Assembly: GCF_002234675.1 (NCBI RefSeq) | Contig: NC_019862.2 | Coordinates: 18,313,514 to 18,377,513 of the forward strand | Origin: Oryzias latipes | Lineage: Eukaryota; Chordata; Actinopteri; Beloniformes; Adrianichthyidae | DNA: 64,000 nt | Direction of reading: 5' to 3' | Part shown: piece after piece, positions 18,543 through 29,500 of the stretch | How positions within the stretch are numbered: position 1 is the stretch's first letter | Layout: every line of letters starts with the position of its first letter | Made by a program: the position numbers and the translations under genes | The notes under the pieces: generated by a model | What the model was told of the DNA's origin: nothing | The model's database searches: none | What the model saw: the letters and a program-made list of their open reading frames with translations, nothing else

Positions 18543-18906
18543 TATTCAGTCATGGTCACAGATTTAAAATCTATCAATTCTGTTCTTTCACAAGGTTTAT
18601 GGAAGGTAAATAGAATGTTACAAACACTCCAGATTCAGGTCTGCTCTGAATTTTTTGTTTTTTCCCCCCAATAAGTTCTAGGGCTTCATTTGGCTAAGAA
18701 AATCATCTGTACAGGATTAAAAGTTGGACACAGAGCCTTAAGTGGACAGATGTTAAATCACAGCGCCTGAGCCGCCAATCACCCTCCTCTTTCTCACTGT
18801 GTGTGATAAAGCCTTTTAATAATCTAAGAACTTTTACACTAATGTAGACCTTTGATCATTTCCTGGAATATTTTGTAAATGATGGAAACAAAAGGTCTGT
18901 GTGTAA

Positions 18907-19109
18907 CCCTTGTGCTATCTTAGGCACTTTAATGTTGGGAGTTGGGTCATCTAGACCCACTAGACAGTGCGCTGAACCTTTTTTCTTCAATGATTTGTGA
19001 TCTTCACTTGTGTCCATGGACTACATGAAATCTTTCCACCTTTATCCACCTTGGTCATGGTAGGGAGAACACGTCAATGGTCATCTTGACCCCATGGATA
19101 GCACAAGGG
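18907..19109. mobile_element. TTAA-type MITE, copy 4
   Basis: It starts CCCTTGTGCTATCTTAGGC after GTAA and ends GGATAGCACAAGGG before TTAA. Same orientation as copy 3, about 1.6 kb away. Confidence 0.8.
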
Positions 19110-19392
19110 TTAAACAGGTGATACCTGTAGCTGTATAGCAACTAGAAAAATAATAAATCTTATTCTGTCTGGTTATACCTACTTGCCATTTGTTTGAGGA
19201 GGGATTTCTGGCGGTGGATCACCTGCTAATCAGGGAAGAGTCATGTTTAGTCAGAACTGGATCTTAAAGCTGACTTTTAAATATAATTCAATATCACTCA
19301 ACAGGTTTTCATAATTCACTTGTACACCTTTCCTTCTCCTTACACTAAATATTTTTTGTAGTTTCTTGATGGAGAAATGTAGTTTATTTGAC

Positions 19393-19522
19393 CACTAGAA
19401 CCTTTTTTCCTTAATGATTTGTGATCTTCACTGGTGTCCATGGATTACATGAAATCTTTCCACCTTTATCCACCGTTTTCATGGTAGGTAGAACACGTCA
19501 ATGTCATAGGATAGTACAAGGG
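19393..19522. mobile_element. TTAA-type MITE, copy 5 (left end missing)
   Basis: It begins mid-element at 'gaccactagaaccttttttcc' and continues to the right end 'ggatagtacaagggttaa'. The left inverted repeat and about 60 bp of interior are absent. Confidence 0.7.
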
Positions 19523-19861
19523 TTAAATAAAATTTAAAAAGGAAGAATTCTTTTGTAGAGGTTTAAAGGTAAAATGTAGATGTGGAAAAAGTCACTTAAT
19601 CTGGATCTGGAAAATGACTTTGCAGATATTAATGGTTAACATAGATCAGGAATAATGACATTCCAGATATCCATAATGCATATCTAAAATGTCGAGACTG
19701 CTCGTCATTGAAGAGTACCGTTTCAGATGCCCTGAAATAACAGCAGCATGATAGGAAATTGTCTGTCAGATGTGCCTCTCTGACACAAATTCAGCCAACG
19801 GCACAAGATCTGAAGATATTCTGGATCTCACAAACTCAAAGGCGACGTGTGTAAAAATGTT

Positions 19862-19867
19862 TTTATT
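19862..19867 (-). terminator. Predicted ATP11B polyA signal
   Basis: AATAAA on the minus strand, the best canonical signal downstream of the stop codon on the ATP11B strand before the MITE cluster. Confidence 0.4.
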
Positions 19868-20042
19868 TAGTAAATAAATCTTTAGCTATAAGACAGATTT
19901 ACAGACAGGAGGAGCAGAACAGACAGCATGAGAAAGCGTCATCAGAGGAGTGATGATCAATATCAATGTCTGGTGCGGCGGCGGGATTTATTGATGTGAA
20001 GACGGAGGGAGATTGCTTCAAAAAAAAAGGCTGGTGTGACCC

Positions 20043-20043
<1 letters not shown>

Positions 20044-20073
<30 letters not shown>
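20044..20073. repeat. (CTG)10 / (CAG)10 trinucleotide repeat
   Basis: Ten perfect CTG units on the plus strand, hence CAG in the ATP11B transcript direction, inside the predicted 3'UTR. Short poly-Leu and poly-Ser open frames here are repeat artefacts. Confidence 0.95.
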
Positions 20074-20078
<5 letters not shown>

Positions 20079-20389
20079 GGAAGAAACGCCTGCTGCACTA
20101 AACCGATGGGTTGACATTTTAATTAAGAGCCTCACTTTTGAACTGATCGGATCAAGGAAACCGTCATTGGATTACAGCCTTTAAATGCATTTCTGCACTG
20201 ATGGGACATCAGTCAGACACGTATCACCTTACAGTAACCACAGTTTCATGCATTGGGGGGCGGGGCTTCAGCCTGCAGAGGAGGACACAATACACGAGTG
20301 GCCGTTTCTGTGGCAGCGTGAGCCTCCAAATGAGCAGATAACCCCAGAGCGGAAGACGAGGACGCATTCAAACAGATGTGACTAGGATT

Positions 20390-20620
20390 TCTTTCAATAG
20401 GGTATCCAATTGAATTTGGACGGTGCCTCTGATGAATGACATGGCAATAATCAGAGGTTGAAGGGCGATAAAATATTAAACCACCATTCCAAATGACATG
20501 CTTGAGTAATCTCCTGCTTGTGGAACATCCCAGAGGGCTTCCATTCAAACCTAATGAACGGCGCTGGAATGACGCCGGAGATGGAATCAAGCCCTTTTCC
20601 ATGTCATCCGTCACTTCCGC
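20390..20620. other. Candidate conserved noncoding block
   Basis: A 230-bp stretch of balanced composition without simple repeats, poly-T or poly-A, unlike its surroundings. It contains motifs such as 'gaatgacatggcaataatcagagg' and 'cattccaaatgacatgc'. Both strands have open frames, but none has splice signals or a recognisable protein. Conservation is suspected from texture only. Confidence 0.3.
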
Positions 20621-21797
20621 TCGTATTTAGAAGAACTGCTTCAATCGATTGAAAGTGTACTTCTGATGAAGCTACCAATTATTCAGACCCACTGAACACA
20701 AGAGGGCATCAGATCCGCACATTTCCACACGTTCCTCTCGTTTGCCTCTGGCCAGGAGGGACTCGTGCTCATCGGCTTGAATCATCAGGCAGAAACCCAC
20801 AACAACCACGTCCTAAAATGGCCCAAAAGCCAGAGGTTATTAAGCTTGTACCACCATGAGGGAAAACTACCCGTATTACTGATGCGCTTGTGTTTAATCA
20901 GACAGATCTGACGTTCCTGACGGCACTTGTGGGCATCGTTTACACTGAAAAGCAGATTTCAACAGCAGGTTCACCACTAAGACAGGAAGTGTTAGATTTT
21001 GATGCACAAAGAGTTTGGAAAATCAACATCCTCCCGAAAACGAAGAATATTCTGCCTAAATAAATACGCACAGAAAACTTGAAGAGAAGTGCAGCAGAAT
21101 TCTTGACTAGAAGGCTGAAAACAGACAGAAGCAGCCACCAAAAGAAAACATTTGTGACGTGTCACCAAGTGCTTTTAGACCCTCCTTTGACATGTGCAAG
21201 GCCACAACAGTCAAATATTCTTCAACTTAGGAGTTTTAGGAACTAAACTGAGAACACAACACCTCTGTCATGCGCCTTTTTGAAGTTGAAAGTTTTGTTT
21301 TTTTTTAGCTTTGCAACTCTTGAGGTTACGGCCACTTCCTGAACGCCAAACGACTTTGAGGGCCCGCCTCTTATCAGACCAAAAACCAAAAACAAAAAAA
21401 CAATCTGCTGGATTGCATCCATCTCTAAAGTCAGTCTCAATGTCGTCACAGACAAAGCTCCGACTGAGACACGTCAGGAACAGATCAGGTGTTTTCTTCT
21501 GACACCTGTGAGGTCAACTGGTTGAAAGAAAAGGAGGAGCAACGGCGTGGCGGTTCTATTCTGCACCTGGAAGCTTTCACTCGCTCGTTAAAACAGCCGA
21601 AAACATGTGCAGAAACACTACGATGCATGAAAACAACAACGTGAACAAATGACAAGAATAAATACACACTCTTCAGTGAGCAATCTGCACTGACATGTAC
21701 AGAATTCAACATGGACCCTTCTGAAAATGAGATCAACAAACTAAATCGGAGCTGCCGGGGAACGTCTTCAGCCTTTCAGCGACGAGTGTGGGTGAGT

Positions 21798-21799
<2 letters not shown>

Positions 21800-21830
<31 letters not shown>
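21800..21830. repeat. (TG)n microsatellite
   Basis: About 15 uninterrupted TG units. Confidence 0.95.
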
Positions 21831-21831
<1 letters not shown>

Positions 21832-22093
21832 AGGGAAAGGAGGGTTTCAAACCGCCTGACAAACGTGTGACCTGAGACAGATCTGACCTGTGGAGCTTAC
21901 ACTACAGCGACGGAACAATAAACGTCAGCACACACACAGCAAAAACAACGTCAATGGAAAACTATGAAATGACTTCAATGGTGACAAACAGAGATTGGTT
22001 TTTGGCGAAAAACATGAAGAAAAATGAAACTTTTGATATGCGAGCTTCGTGAAATGCCGTTCCTCTCCCCTAAAAGTGAATTCTGTATTCTAA

Positions 22094-22096
<3 letters not shown>

Positions 22097-22125
<29 letters not shown>
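22097..22125. repeat. (TA)n microsatellite
   Basis: About 14 uninterrupted TA units. Confidence 0.95.
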
Positions 22126-22127
<2 letters not shown>

Positions 22128-23353
22128 CTCTAGTAAATATGGAGACATTCTGCTGTCTACCGTGCAACAGCCGGGATTTCAAAAACGCTTCTCTGCATTA
22201 AAGTTGGCCCCCGACACAAACGTTTCCCAATCCAACCCTCCAGGAGAGTTTTCCAGACATTTGCATGGATGTTCCAGTCATGTTGTGCCTTAAAACAGTC
22301 CAGGTTCTCTCAGTCTTTAATGCTCAGATGTTTTTGACCATCAGGCTGATGGAGAGAAGGCATTCAAAGGGGAAAAAAAGGTGTAACAGCTCTACAGTAC
22401 CTTTACTATTTCATCAACAACATCTGCAGAACGTATGGCTTTTTAGATATCTGGCCTCCCTCAGAAGTGGAAGATCAACAAGAAAGCAGCACAAACTAAC
22501 AAGTCTTCTTAACAAAATAAGCGTCTGTACAATCAGGCACAAGAATCCTTTAGTCTTTGGTAACACAGTGGAGGTGAAGCGCCAGATGAGGCTCAGGGAG
22601 ATGAGGTCCAAGATGCTACGGTGGTTCCAGCTTTTTTTTTAACCTCTCAGATCTGAGGAAAGAGGGTGCAGCAGTGGAGCAGAGGGCGTAGAGACACCAG
22701 CACTACAAGTTCAAACATGAAGGAAACAACCGAGATCAGACCTTAGCTTCTTGCCAGATGTTTGATCTGGATGATCTGACTGCGGTGCTACAGGAGCAAC
22801 CCTGGATGTTGGGCTACAGAGCTTTGAGCAGAAGATTATATTTGCATCTATAGAAATAAACAAAAACAAGCACGGGCCCTTCGATTTTCATTCTCCTGCT
22901 CTTGAGAGTTCATTATGCGTCCTGCCAGTTGCAGCAAAAATGTTTGGCAACTGATCCAAGAAAAAAAAAAGAACAATCTATGTATTTTAGATACATTTCT
23001 ATTCTCCAGGACAGATGAAACCCCTGAACTTGGCAGGAATTAGGAATTTTCCAGCTGGTGTAGGGACTGACGCTGCAGATCCAGAGGTGTTGAGCCTGAG
23101 CCAGGCTGTCTGCCTTCATTCCCTTTGATGTGCAGCACAGCTCAGGTGTCATTTTCACTCTTTTTGTGAGGATGTTTAATGAAGCAGCCTGCATCACTCA
23201 ACCTGTTCCGCTCAACTATTTCCAGCTGAAGATGCTTTAAGTCGAGGCTAAAGCAGGTTCATAAAATGGTGATGGAGGGGGTGGAATAGCAACTCAAAGG
23301 TGAGTGGAGGCTTGCTTGTTTCCCATTTGTGTTAAAGTCAGCGGCCGTGGGGT

Positions 23354-23435
23354 TCAGCAGCGGGTGCCCTCGATGGGCGACAGCGTCAGGATGCTGCGAT
23401 CGTTGGAGTAGAAAGTCTCTGTGTCGCTCCAAGAC
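23354..23435 (-). CDS. atp11b: ATP11B terminal coding exon (exon 30)
   Basis: It follows acceptor gcctgtttccag. It completes the split Arg codon from exon 29 and reads [19 protein letters not shown], then seven more residues and TGA. The human end ([20 protein letters not shown]) matches closely, so this fixes both the identity and the 3' limit of the gene. Confidence 0.93.
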
Positions 23436-23480
23436 CTGGAAACAGGCAGCAGTGACTGAGGGTTAGGAGGCTGATGCATT

Positions 23481-23544
<64 letters not shown>

Positions 23545-26500
23545 CAGTGGGGCAAAGCCGTCACTAGCTATAGAGAACTCAACAGAGATCAGCATCTACC
23601 AAACCAAGCTGAGGAAACAGAAGATGAAAGGATGGACGAGTGATGGATGTGATGAGTGAATGAGGAGAAAGGAAAGTCTCCATAGATTTAGATGTGAAGC
23701 TTGGCCCTTTGTTCAGAGAATGACACTTCTTTTCTAGATTCGGTATTAATACATTCTATTCCTGTTTTTAATGTAGTTTTTGACCTGTGTTTTAAAGAAC
23801 TTTGTGATTTTTTTACTGAGAAAAGAGCGTCGGTGGGGCAAAATGTGAAAGAAAAATCCAGAAAAATCACATTTATCTGTAAATATGGCGAAATATTAAG
23901 TATTTGGTCAAGAACAAAGGTTAACTCAGTACTTTGTTATATAGACTTTGTTGACAATGACAGCAGTCAAATGTTTTCTGTAAGTCTTCACAAGGTTTTC
24001 ACAAATTGTTTCTGGTATTTTGGCCCATTCCTCCATGCAGATCTCCTCTAAAGCAGTGATGTTTTAAGGCTGTCGCTGGGCAACACGGACTTTCAACTGC
24101 CTTTTCTATGGGTTTGAGATCTGGACACTGGCTGGGCCACTCCAGGACCTTGAAATGCTTCTTACGAAGCCACTCCTTCGCTACTTGGGCTGTGTTTGAG
24201 GACGTTGTCATGCTGAAAGACGCATCCAGGTTTCATCTTCAATGCCCTTAATCAGGGAAGGAGGTTTCCACTCAAGGTAACAAGTGGAGGACAGAAGATC
24301 CTCTTACAGAAGAAGTTACAGGTCTGTAAGAGGCAGAATTCTTGCTTGTTTGTAGGTGACCAAATACTTATTTTCCACCATATTTAGAGATAAATTCTTG
24401 AAAAATCAGGCTGTCATTTTCTGGATTTTTTTTTCTCATTTTGTCTCTCATAGTTGAGGTTTATTGAGGATGAAAATGACAGGCCTCACTCATATTTTGA
24501 AGTGGGAGAATTTGCACAATTGTGGCTGACTAAATACATTTTTGCCCCATTTTGTATATAAATGAAATGTCATTGCTTGATGTCTTCAAACTTCTATATT
24601 TTCTTTCAAAAGTGATGAGACTGGTCTAAGTTAACTTATTAAACAAAACTTTCTGAATTCTAGAACAACATGTTATATTAGAGTGACTTTTCCCTCATAG
24701 TTTTAATAAAAGCAATACTTTCTATTTTCTGCTACACGAATAAGTATTTGTCCTTTAAATGTATGATAATTTGCATCCCACAAAATTTCTGGTGAAAATC
24801 TAACAAATGCCAAAACAAGAAACTTACATTCTCTTTAAAAAAATAAATTAAAAAAAGGCTGATTTTAAAGCTATATTTGATGTCAAAGAAAGGACTCTAA
24901 GATCTACATTGGTTTAGATGCTCCTAGCTTGTTCTCTGTAGGGATGGGATGAGCTTAATTGCTGGATATATGAAGCTGAATGAGAGTTATTAAAAGGAAA
25001 AACAAATCATGATAAACAAGCAGCAGTCTTCCCACTTATAGCATCTTTAAAGCCTTTTTTCTTTTATGTTGAAAACTCCGGTAAAGCAGGAAACTATGCA
25101 TCAAACTTATCTTCCAGCCTACAGTAATGAGCTTATCATTGAAAATCATGCACTTCACTTCTAAGTGGCCTCAACTGGTACCAAAGTGACTTTTCAGAAA
25201 GAAAAGGGAAAAATATTTAGAATATTAGAATTTTTAAAATAATGGGTTGAGGGTCGGTGGCTTGTACAGCGAGTCATCCTGAACCAAAACTAGCGACCAG
25301 TCAGTCTAAGCTGTACTGTATTAGAACCACCTTAAGAAAAGTATATGGAATCATGAACGTCGTCTTCAAAACTGCTTCCACACCAAGAGTGAAAGCTATC
25401 AACACATGCAACATCTTTACGCTTTTATTCTCTTATGGCAGTGGTCCCCAACCTCCGGGCCATGGACCGGTACCAGGCCGGTATATAGAAAAAAAATGTT
25501 AAATAAATAAAAACAAATGCTAATTTTTGGATACTTAAGGAAGTTTAATTTTGGAAAACTACTGGATTCTGTTCAGCACATCCATCTGTCACCCGTCACG
25601 TGACTTTAAGAAGCTGCTCAGATCACAAAGCTGGTAGCCCAATGCTTAAAAGCTAATAAAAACCAAAAATGAAAACGTATTTGGAAAGTTTCTTAGCGGG
25701 AAAAGACGACAGTTTATTAACAAATCAGAAACAATTTTCACAAATCAACAACTTTGTTAAATTGCATCTTAGGTCATCTGTAAAAAAAAAAAAAAAAAAA
25801 AAATATTAACGTTTTCATGTTTTTTTTCTTTTTTTAAACAAATTTTCTTGTACGCATTATACTATGAAAAACACGTTTTCAGAAAGCGGCAGCTTAAAAA
25901 CATTACACGCAAACTTCGGCCCCTTTTTCGACCGGTCTGTAAAAATATTGTCTGACATTAAACCTGCCTGAAAAAAGGCTGGAGACCACCGTGTTATGGT
26001 ACCATGATGTCATTTCAGAATAAAATGAGACAGTAAACTGCATAATTTTCAGAATAAAGTTCAGGTACACTAAAGCTTTTTCTTTTCCAGCATCCTTTGA
26101 AAATATCTAACGAAAACGGATCTTCGGGACGTCTGCACCTTTCTTTTGTATTTTATTTTTTAAGTAGATACCCATCACAAAAGTCCCAGCAAACCAACAT
26201 CAACAGCGTTTACCATCAAAGTGCAAACAGGGATTACGGTCAGAACTTTTTCTCACAGCAGAGACCCCGACGACAACAGCGGCTCCACTCTGATCTCTAC
26301 ATGACCGCGTGAGATTTCAGAGGTTTTATTCTTCTGGTTTTTAGAATTAAACACAACTTTTTTTTATATAAAAAATGTATCAAATAGATATTTTATTTGA
26401 TTTCTTTCACCCCTTGCCGTTTTGCTTTTACAGACGTCTTCTTCATCCTGAAAGGTAATCATGATCTTTGTCTTAAAACTATCAACCGTTTTCAAAAGAC

Positions 26501-29500
26501 ATGGTAAACAACAACAACAAAAAAGACACAATAAAGCCGCCCACAGTCTTTAAATAGACCCATGACTCAAACGGAGGTTGGACTGGAGGCGCTCTCACAT
26601 GCCTCATCACTTGCTTGTTTATCAACCCAAACACCTGCTTAGTACATGGACTCAAGCAACCTTCTTCTCTACAACCCTTCTGGTAACACATGACAGAAAA
26701 ATACACATATAATAAAAAGAAAACAAGCAAAAGCCCAGAACAAGCAGATTTATGACAAGAACAATACATTAACACATAAATAATTAAAAGAAAGTCGAAC
26801 ATTTCAGATACGTGAGGACAAAGACACACAGGAGAGGAAGAATGTGAGCGGCTGCACAAATACATACAGGATTACACCTACTATAAAATATCTAAAGCAT
26901 CTGCTGCCTTCATGCGCTGAGACAGACTCTGGGCATTTGTACTTTGTAGGTGTTCGTAGAGTGGAAGCTGAGCTCCTTTAGTTTGAACCTTAAAAGGAGG
27001 TGAACTCCGTCCAACTGGAACAGCAGCACGTATAAAACAAGCACGCCCTCAGTGTTGGCCTCCAAATTCAAGATCCGCAGAAAAAATAAAAAGATTAGTA
27101 GATACACCTAAAGAGGATGTATTTTCTTTTAGGTAATGTCAGTCGAATGCTTTCATCTTCTACAAGTTTATTTAGTGCATGAAAGCCCAAAGAATACACA
27201 GGCATCCTCTGTATGTTATGCAAAATCCCTTTGCCTTTAAATATGAGTGCATTTCTATCCCAAAACATGATTCAGCTGCAGCCAGCATTCAACACTGCTA
27301 CAGGCAACGGCAAGCAGCCACTTCCAATAAATACTGAATAAATACTTTGTGTATCATAGTAATAGTAAATATGCGAGCTATATTACGGTTAGCCGTCAGA
27401 TTTAGAACACAGGAGTGGGTGGACACCCTTTTCAACATGGCAGTGTCCTAGCATTAAGGCAAAATGTGGATGAAGTTTCATGTCTTTCTCATTTCCTCGA
27501 ACCAATGAAGCAAGGAAAAGCTCAAGGAGATGGGGGGTGGGGGGGGCAGGCGTGTTAGGTTAGCAGAGAGGTGTAAAAGAAGGGTAACGAGATGACTCAC
27601 CCAAAAAGTGGGGGGTATAAAATTACAAAAGAGAATTCTGCCAATATTCTATTTACAATGTAAAAGCTCAGCATTTTTTTGTGTTTTATTTACAGCCTAT
27701 TGGGGCACAAATTTCCTCTCTGTTGTATGAACCAAACGGCTTCCTCCCAAGGTCAGGAAAACAGATCAATCATTACTGCAGGATGGAAATCATTCCAATT
27801 AAATCAAGGGTTTTGAGGAAATCCCACCCTGAACTGACAGTGAATAGAAGTCAATTTCTGTGGTGGATATTCCACGTAAACTGGACTAATAATTATTTGG
27901 AAAAGCGCTGAAACAAAAAAGCAGGCTTTCTGCTCTCCCACTTAAAGTGGTTACATAACAGGATGATGGTATTTCCACAGATTAAATTCTGTCGGTGCAG
28001 CTGTTGTCTCCACTATTAAAGCTAATCCAGACTAGTTTTTATGTCCTAGTGTAGAGACGGCAGCTTCTGCTCCACTACAGTCTGCAGGTGGGGCAGCGAA
28101 GAAGAGGAGGAAGAGAATACAGTTTCATTTTTCATGCATGCAGCCATAACCTTTGTAAAAGAAAACACAAAACTTCAGACAAGCCGACATGCAATTGACA
28201 CCACAACGTACTGAGCACAACCCTGAAAACGCTCGTGAATGGCGGTACATCTTCATTCCCCATTTAGTCAATACAGAGTTTCAAGAAGAATTGATTGCTC
28301 AGCGAAAAGCGTTGATCAGATCAATAAATCGATGACCTCACGGGGTCTCTGGGATTTAAGTGCAGACTGGGGAAACTGCGTGCTCATCTCCCAGGTCTTT
28401 AAAGCTACATGAGGGTAACGCTTTCCGTGAAGAATCAAACGGCTTATCATTTATCACCAAGAGGGCCAAAGTGACAGCATTGTAAAGTCTGCATCCGTTC
28501 AATAAACGGACATGACACCTTTAAGCGCATCTTTAGAGCTGCTTTGAACTCTGCAGCGTATACACATCCCCATTTGTTGCTTTAGTCAATTTTGATTTGA
28601 CCATTGCCTGGAATCATCAAATTGTAATGAAGTGCATGAAAGATTAGATAGTTTCCTGTGAAAATCATCTAATCCCCATTGATTTTTATGGAAAATTACA
28701 GACAACAGAAAAGACAAACAGGAACGACAGAACAGATCATAGACGGTTTCAGACATTAGACACATGCGCCAATACACTGGAGTATGCACCAGTGGCACAG
28801 ACATGACGTAGTGTAGCGTTCACACCAGCTGGGTGCGTAGAAAGGTCATCATGTCTGTAACTCAAAATGTCCTACCACCAAACTTAAATGTAAAAGTAAA
28901 AGCCTCAACAGTGCAGTTTATGCCACTCTAATGCAAATAAACTATAGTCATAAATCATCTTTTAGCTACATGAGACTGGCCTCTGCATCTATATGAAATG
29001 TAGCTTTTTAATCATGTTTGTTCAAATTACCACTATCCTCAACAATAAAAATCACAGCTGCGTCATGGTCATAGCAGCAGGCTTAATTCACGACACCAAA
29101 AGACCCTGGAGATTCATGGAGATCCATAATCATGGCTCCTTGATGCCCTGCCCACCTGTTGCAGCGGCTGGATGTGTGGCAATTGCTGGCGCCGGCTTTG
29201 CAATGTCCAGTCATTTGGTCCAGGAGGCTGGCCAAGCGGGAACAGCCACTTTGCCCTTGTTGGTAGCAGCACAGGGACTCCATACAGCTGAGGGCCTGCG
29301 CTGGGGGGGCTGATAGAGACTGCTGCAGAGCAAAGGTTGTGCAAGTGCAGAAAAAGAGCCAGAGACGGTGAGTGCAAAAGAATAAGAATGGTTGAAAGAT
29401 GGGATGGGGGAAGGGGGAGAGAGATAAGGATGAAGAACAGAAGTGTGTGAGAAAAAAACAAGTAGAGAGAATATATTAGAATCAATACAAGAAAGACAGG

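Larger units (their letters stand above)
19850..23353 (-). other. Predicted ATP11B 3'UTR
   Basis: From the ATP11B stop at 23354-23356 the minus strand runs about 3.5 kb to an AATAAA (plus-strand TTTATT at 19862-19867). No splice-flanked open frame lies in between, and no interspersed repeat was recognised until the MITE cluster beyond the predicted polyA site. I recall human ATP11B as also having a 3'UTR of several kilobases. Transcript extent is an inference from the polyA signal. It contains the (CAG)10, (CA)n and (TA)n arrays and the 20390-20620 block described separately. Confidence 0.5.

Noticed and set aside
29156..29300. ATP11B exon 29 starting at the acceptor cccccccag (29301)
   Set aside because: This start breaks phase with exon 28; the upstream acceptor at 29323 keeps the frame and adds residues that align with human.
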